A stretch of DNA of 7,832 nt from Kiritimatiellia bacterium (GTDB lineage Bacteria > Verrucomicrobiota > Kiritimatiellia > RFP12 > UBA1067), in the NCBI GenBank assembly GCA_017508315.1, contig JAFVZE010000078.1, positions 1-7,832 on the forward strand, written 5' to 3'. The translations under genes were made by a program, and so were the position numbers. Below are positions 6,475 to 7,832 of this stretch, one piece after another (position 1 is the stretch's first letter; every line of letters begins with the position of its first letter). The notes under the pieces are model-generated. The model was not told the origin of the DNA. It worked only from the letters and a program-made list of their open reading frames with translations, and ran no database searches.

Positions 6475-7832
6475 ATGGTCAGGAAAATAATGTTGTTGTC
6501 CGCCGTGCTTCAGCTCGCCGCGCTTGCACAGGCGCGCCCCGTGTGGAAAGATCCGGTAGAACCCGGCAAATCCAGCGCGATCTGGAAACTTCCGGACGGG
6601 CGGGAATTGCGCGTTGACGTTCTGTCGGAGAATCTTTTCCGTGTCCGTCGCAGCTGGACGAACTGCTGGACCGAGTCGGGCATGAACCGCTACGGCGTTC
6701 TGAAGCGCGACTGGCCGCAGGCGGCGTTCTCCCGCAAGGACGATACGCTCAAGACCGCCGGCGCCGAGATGACGGTGGACGCCGGAAACGGCACACTCTC
6801 TTTGAAGTCGCTCTCTTCGCCCGCCGATATCAAGATCGATCCCAAGGCCGTCGGCAAGGGGTATTCGCTGCGCATTCCGCTCGCGGCGGACGAGCGGATG
6901 TACGGACTCGGCGACGTGAGCCGCGAGAACATCCAGCGCCGCGGCAAACGCTACGAGATCTGGGTGAAGAACGTCAACAGCTACATTCCGATGCCGATGA
7001 TCGTCTCGTCGAAGGGCTGGGGGCTTCTGGTGAACACCACCTGGCGCAACTATTTCGACGTCGGCGAGAAGGACAAAGACGCGCTCATCTGCGAAGCGCC
7101 CGAAGGCGAGATCGACTTCTACGTCTTTACCGGCAAGGACTACAAGGCGCTTTTGGACATCTACACGCAGCTTTCGGGCCGTCCGCAGATGCTGCCGGCG
7201 TTCGGATACGGTTTCACGTTCGTCGCCAACCAGTTCATCGACCAGTTCAATCTGGTGCGCGACGCCTACGAGTTCCGCAAGACCGGCACTCCATGCGACG
7301 TGCTTGGACTGGAGCCGGGCTGGATGGAGCGGTTCTACGATTTCTCGACGCGCAAAACGTGGAATCCGCGGCTCTTCACTTTTCCGAGCTGGAGCAAAGC
7401 CAAGGGTATGACCTGGATCGGCGCGCTCGAGCGCGTGGGATTCAAGCTTTCGCTCTGGCTTTGCGTCGACTACGATCTCTACCGCTACGAGGAACAGTGC
7501 GCGGTCGGAGCGGCCAAGGCGGCCGGACGCAAAATGGAACCGGCCGAGGGCATTCCCGAGACCTGGGTTGATCAGAATGTCGTCGGCGAAATACGCAGCC
7601 GCAGGAAGACCGAGACGAACGTTTTCGTGACTCCGGGCATCGACCGCTCGCACGGAGACGAGGTAAATTACAAGGAAGGCGACCAGCCGTGGTTCGAGCA
7701 CCTGAAGAAGTTCGTCGACCGCGGCGCGCAGTGCTTCAAACTTGACGGATCGCGGCAGGTCACTCCCCACGACGCCAAGCGCAAGTGGGCCAACGGCATG
7801 ACCACCGAGGAGGCTCACAACCTCTATCCGCT
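6475..7832 (+). CDS. Secreted glycoside hydrolase family 31 (alpha-glycosidase), 3' end outside window
   Basis: This is the 5' part (452 codons) of a gene cut by the window edge. A short signal peptide (MVRKIMLLSAVLQLAALAQA) leads into a beta-sandwich N-domain (about 22-235), which includes the MYGLGD segment typical of GH31. The barrel opens with LSGRPQMLPAFGYGF, followed by PCDVLGLEPGWM (273-284), and LSLWLCVDYD further on. CFKLDG places Asp424 at the position of the GH31 nucleophile. The fragment ends in EEAHNLYPL, also GH31-like. The acid/base residue lies beyond the edge. GH31 enzymes remove alpha-linked glucose, xylose, galactose or related sugars. The wording FKLDGSRQ is neither the WxDMNE of classic alpha-glucosidases nor the KTDFGE of YicI-type xylosidases, so I assign no substrate. 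The ATG at 6475 has GAGGA (6466-6470) 4 nt upstream, overlapping the previous stop. The ATG at 6490 is possible but would lose the Arg-Lys of the signal peptide. Codon use is strongly biased, like that of gyrB. Confidence 0.9.
   Translation, partial: MVRKIMLLSAVLQLAALAQARPVWKDPVEPGKSSAIWKLPDGRELRVDVLSENLFRVRRSWTNCWTESGMNRYGVLKRDWPQAAFSRKDDTLKTAGAEMTVDAGNGTLSLKSLSSPADIKIDPKAVGKGYSLRIPLAADERMYGLGDVSRENIQRRGKRYEIWVKNVNSYIPMPMIVSSKGWGLLVNTTWRNYFDVGEKDKDALICEAPEGEIDFYVFTGKDYKALLDIYTQLSGRPQMLPAFGYGFTFVANQFIDQFNLVRDAYEFRKTGTPCDVLGLEPGWMERFYDFSTRKTWNPRLFTFPSWSKAKGMTWIGALERVGFKLSLWLCVDYDLYRYEEQCAVGAAKAAGRKMEPAEGIPETWVDQNVVGEIRSRRKTETNVFVTPGIDRSHGDEVNYKEGDQPWFEHLKKFVDRGAQCFKLDGSRQVTPHDAKRKWANGMTTEEAHNLYP

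Noticed and set aside
6442..7818. Reverse-strand open frame of about 458 codons opposite the GH31 gene
   Set aside because: Same cause: it is in register with the strongly biased GH31 gene and has no domain or ribosome site I recognise.

Overview
This 7.8 kb window is fully coding and one-directional. Five genes lie head to tail on the + strand, separated by gaps of only 6, 12, 14 and 7 nt: gyrB (DNA gyrase subunit B), ribBA (bifunctional riboflavin-precursor enzyme), a PilD-type prepilin peptidase, a secreted multidomain protein ending in a GHL10-type (DUF187-like) glycosidase barrel, and the first 452 codons of a secreted glycoside hydrolase family 31 (GH31) enzyme that runs off the right edge. 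No stretch over 20 nt lacks a gene, and I see no tRNA, rRNA, CRISPR array, insertion sequence, attachment site or origin.

The organism looks like a GC-rich, Gram-negative-type bacterium with type IV pilin or type II secretion processing and exported polysaccharide enzymes. The mix of a bifunctional prepilin peptidase/methyltransferase, a three-domain secreted GHL10 protein with a CxCxxC motif, and a secreted GH31 fits the Planctomycetes-Verrucomicrobia-Chlamydiae group, perhaps Lentisphaerota (Victivallis-like). This is inference from family knowledge, not proof.

Layout: 19-3420 is a housekeeping pair in which ribBA starts 6 nt after the gyrB stop, in the same frame. 3433-4308 is the membrane peptidase. 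4323-6467 and 6475 to the edge are two exported carbohydrate-active proteins. The tight spacing, with two Shine-Dalgarno sequences built on the preceding TGA stop (TGAGGA), suggests translational coupling and possibly one transcript. The functions are not obviously related.

Codon use divides the window into blocks. gyrB, ribBA and the GH31 fragment almost completely avoid TTA, CTA and TCA, so the antisense strand is open over very long stretches. The prepilin peptidase and GHL10 genes use these codons freely. I found no clearly undescribed system. The points most worth a second look are the GHL10 protein's architecture, its GTG start choice, a hairpin/T-tract with a competing fold in its signal-peptide codons, an intermediate-sized GyrB insert, and the unusual nucleophile-region motif of the GH31.
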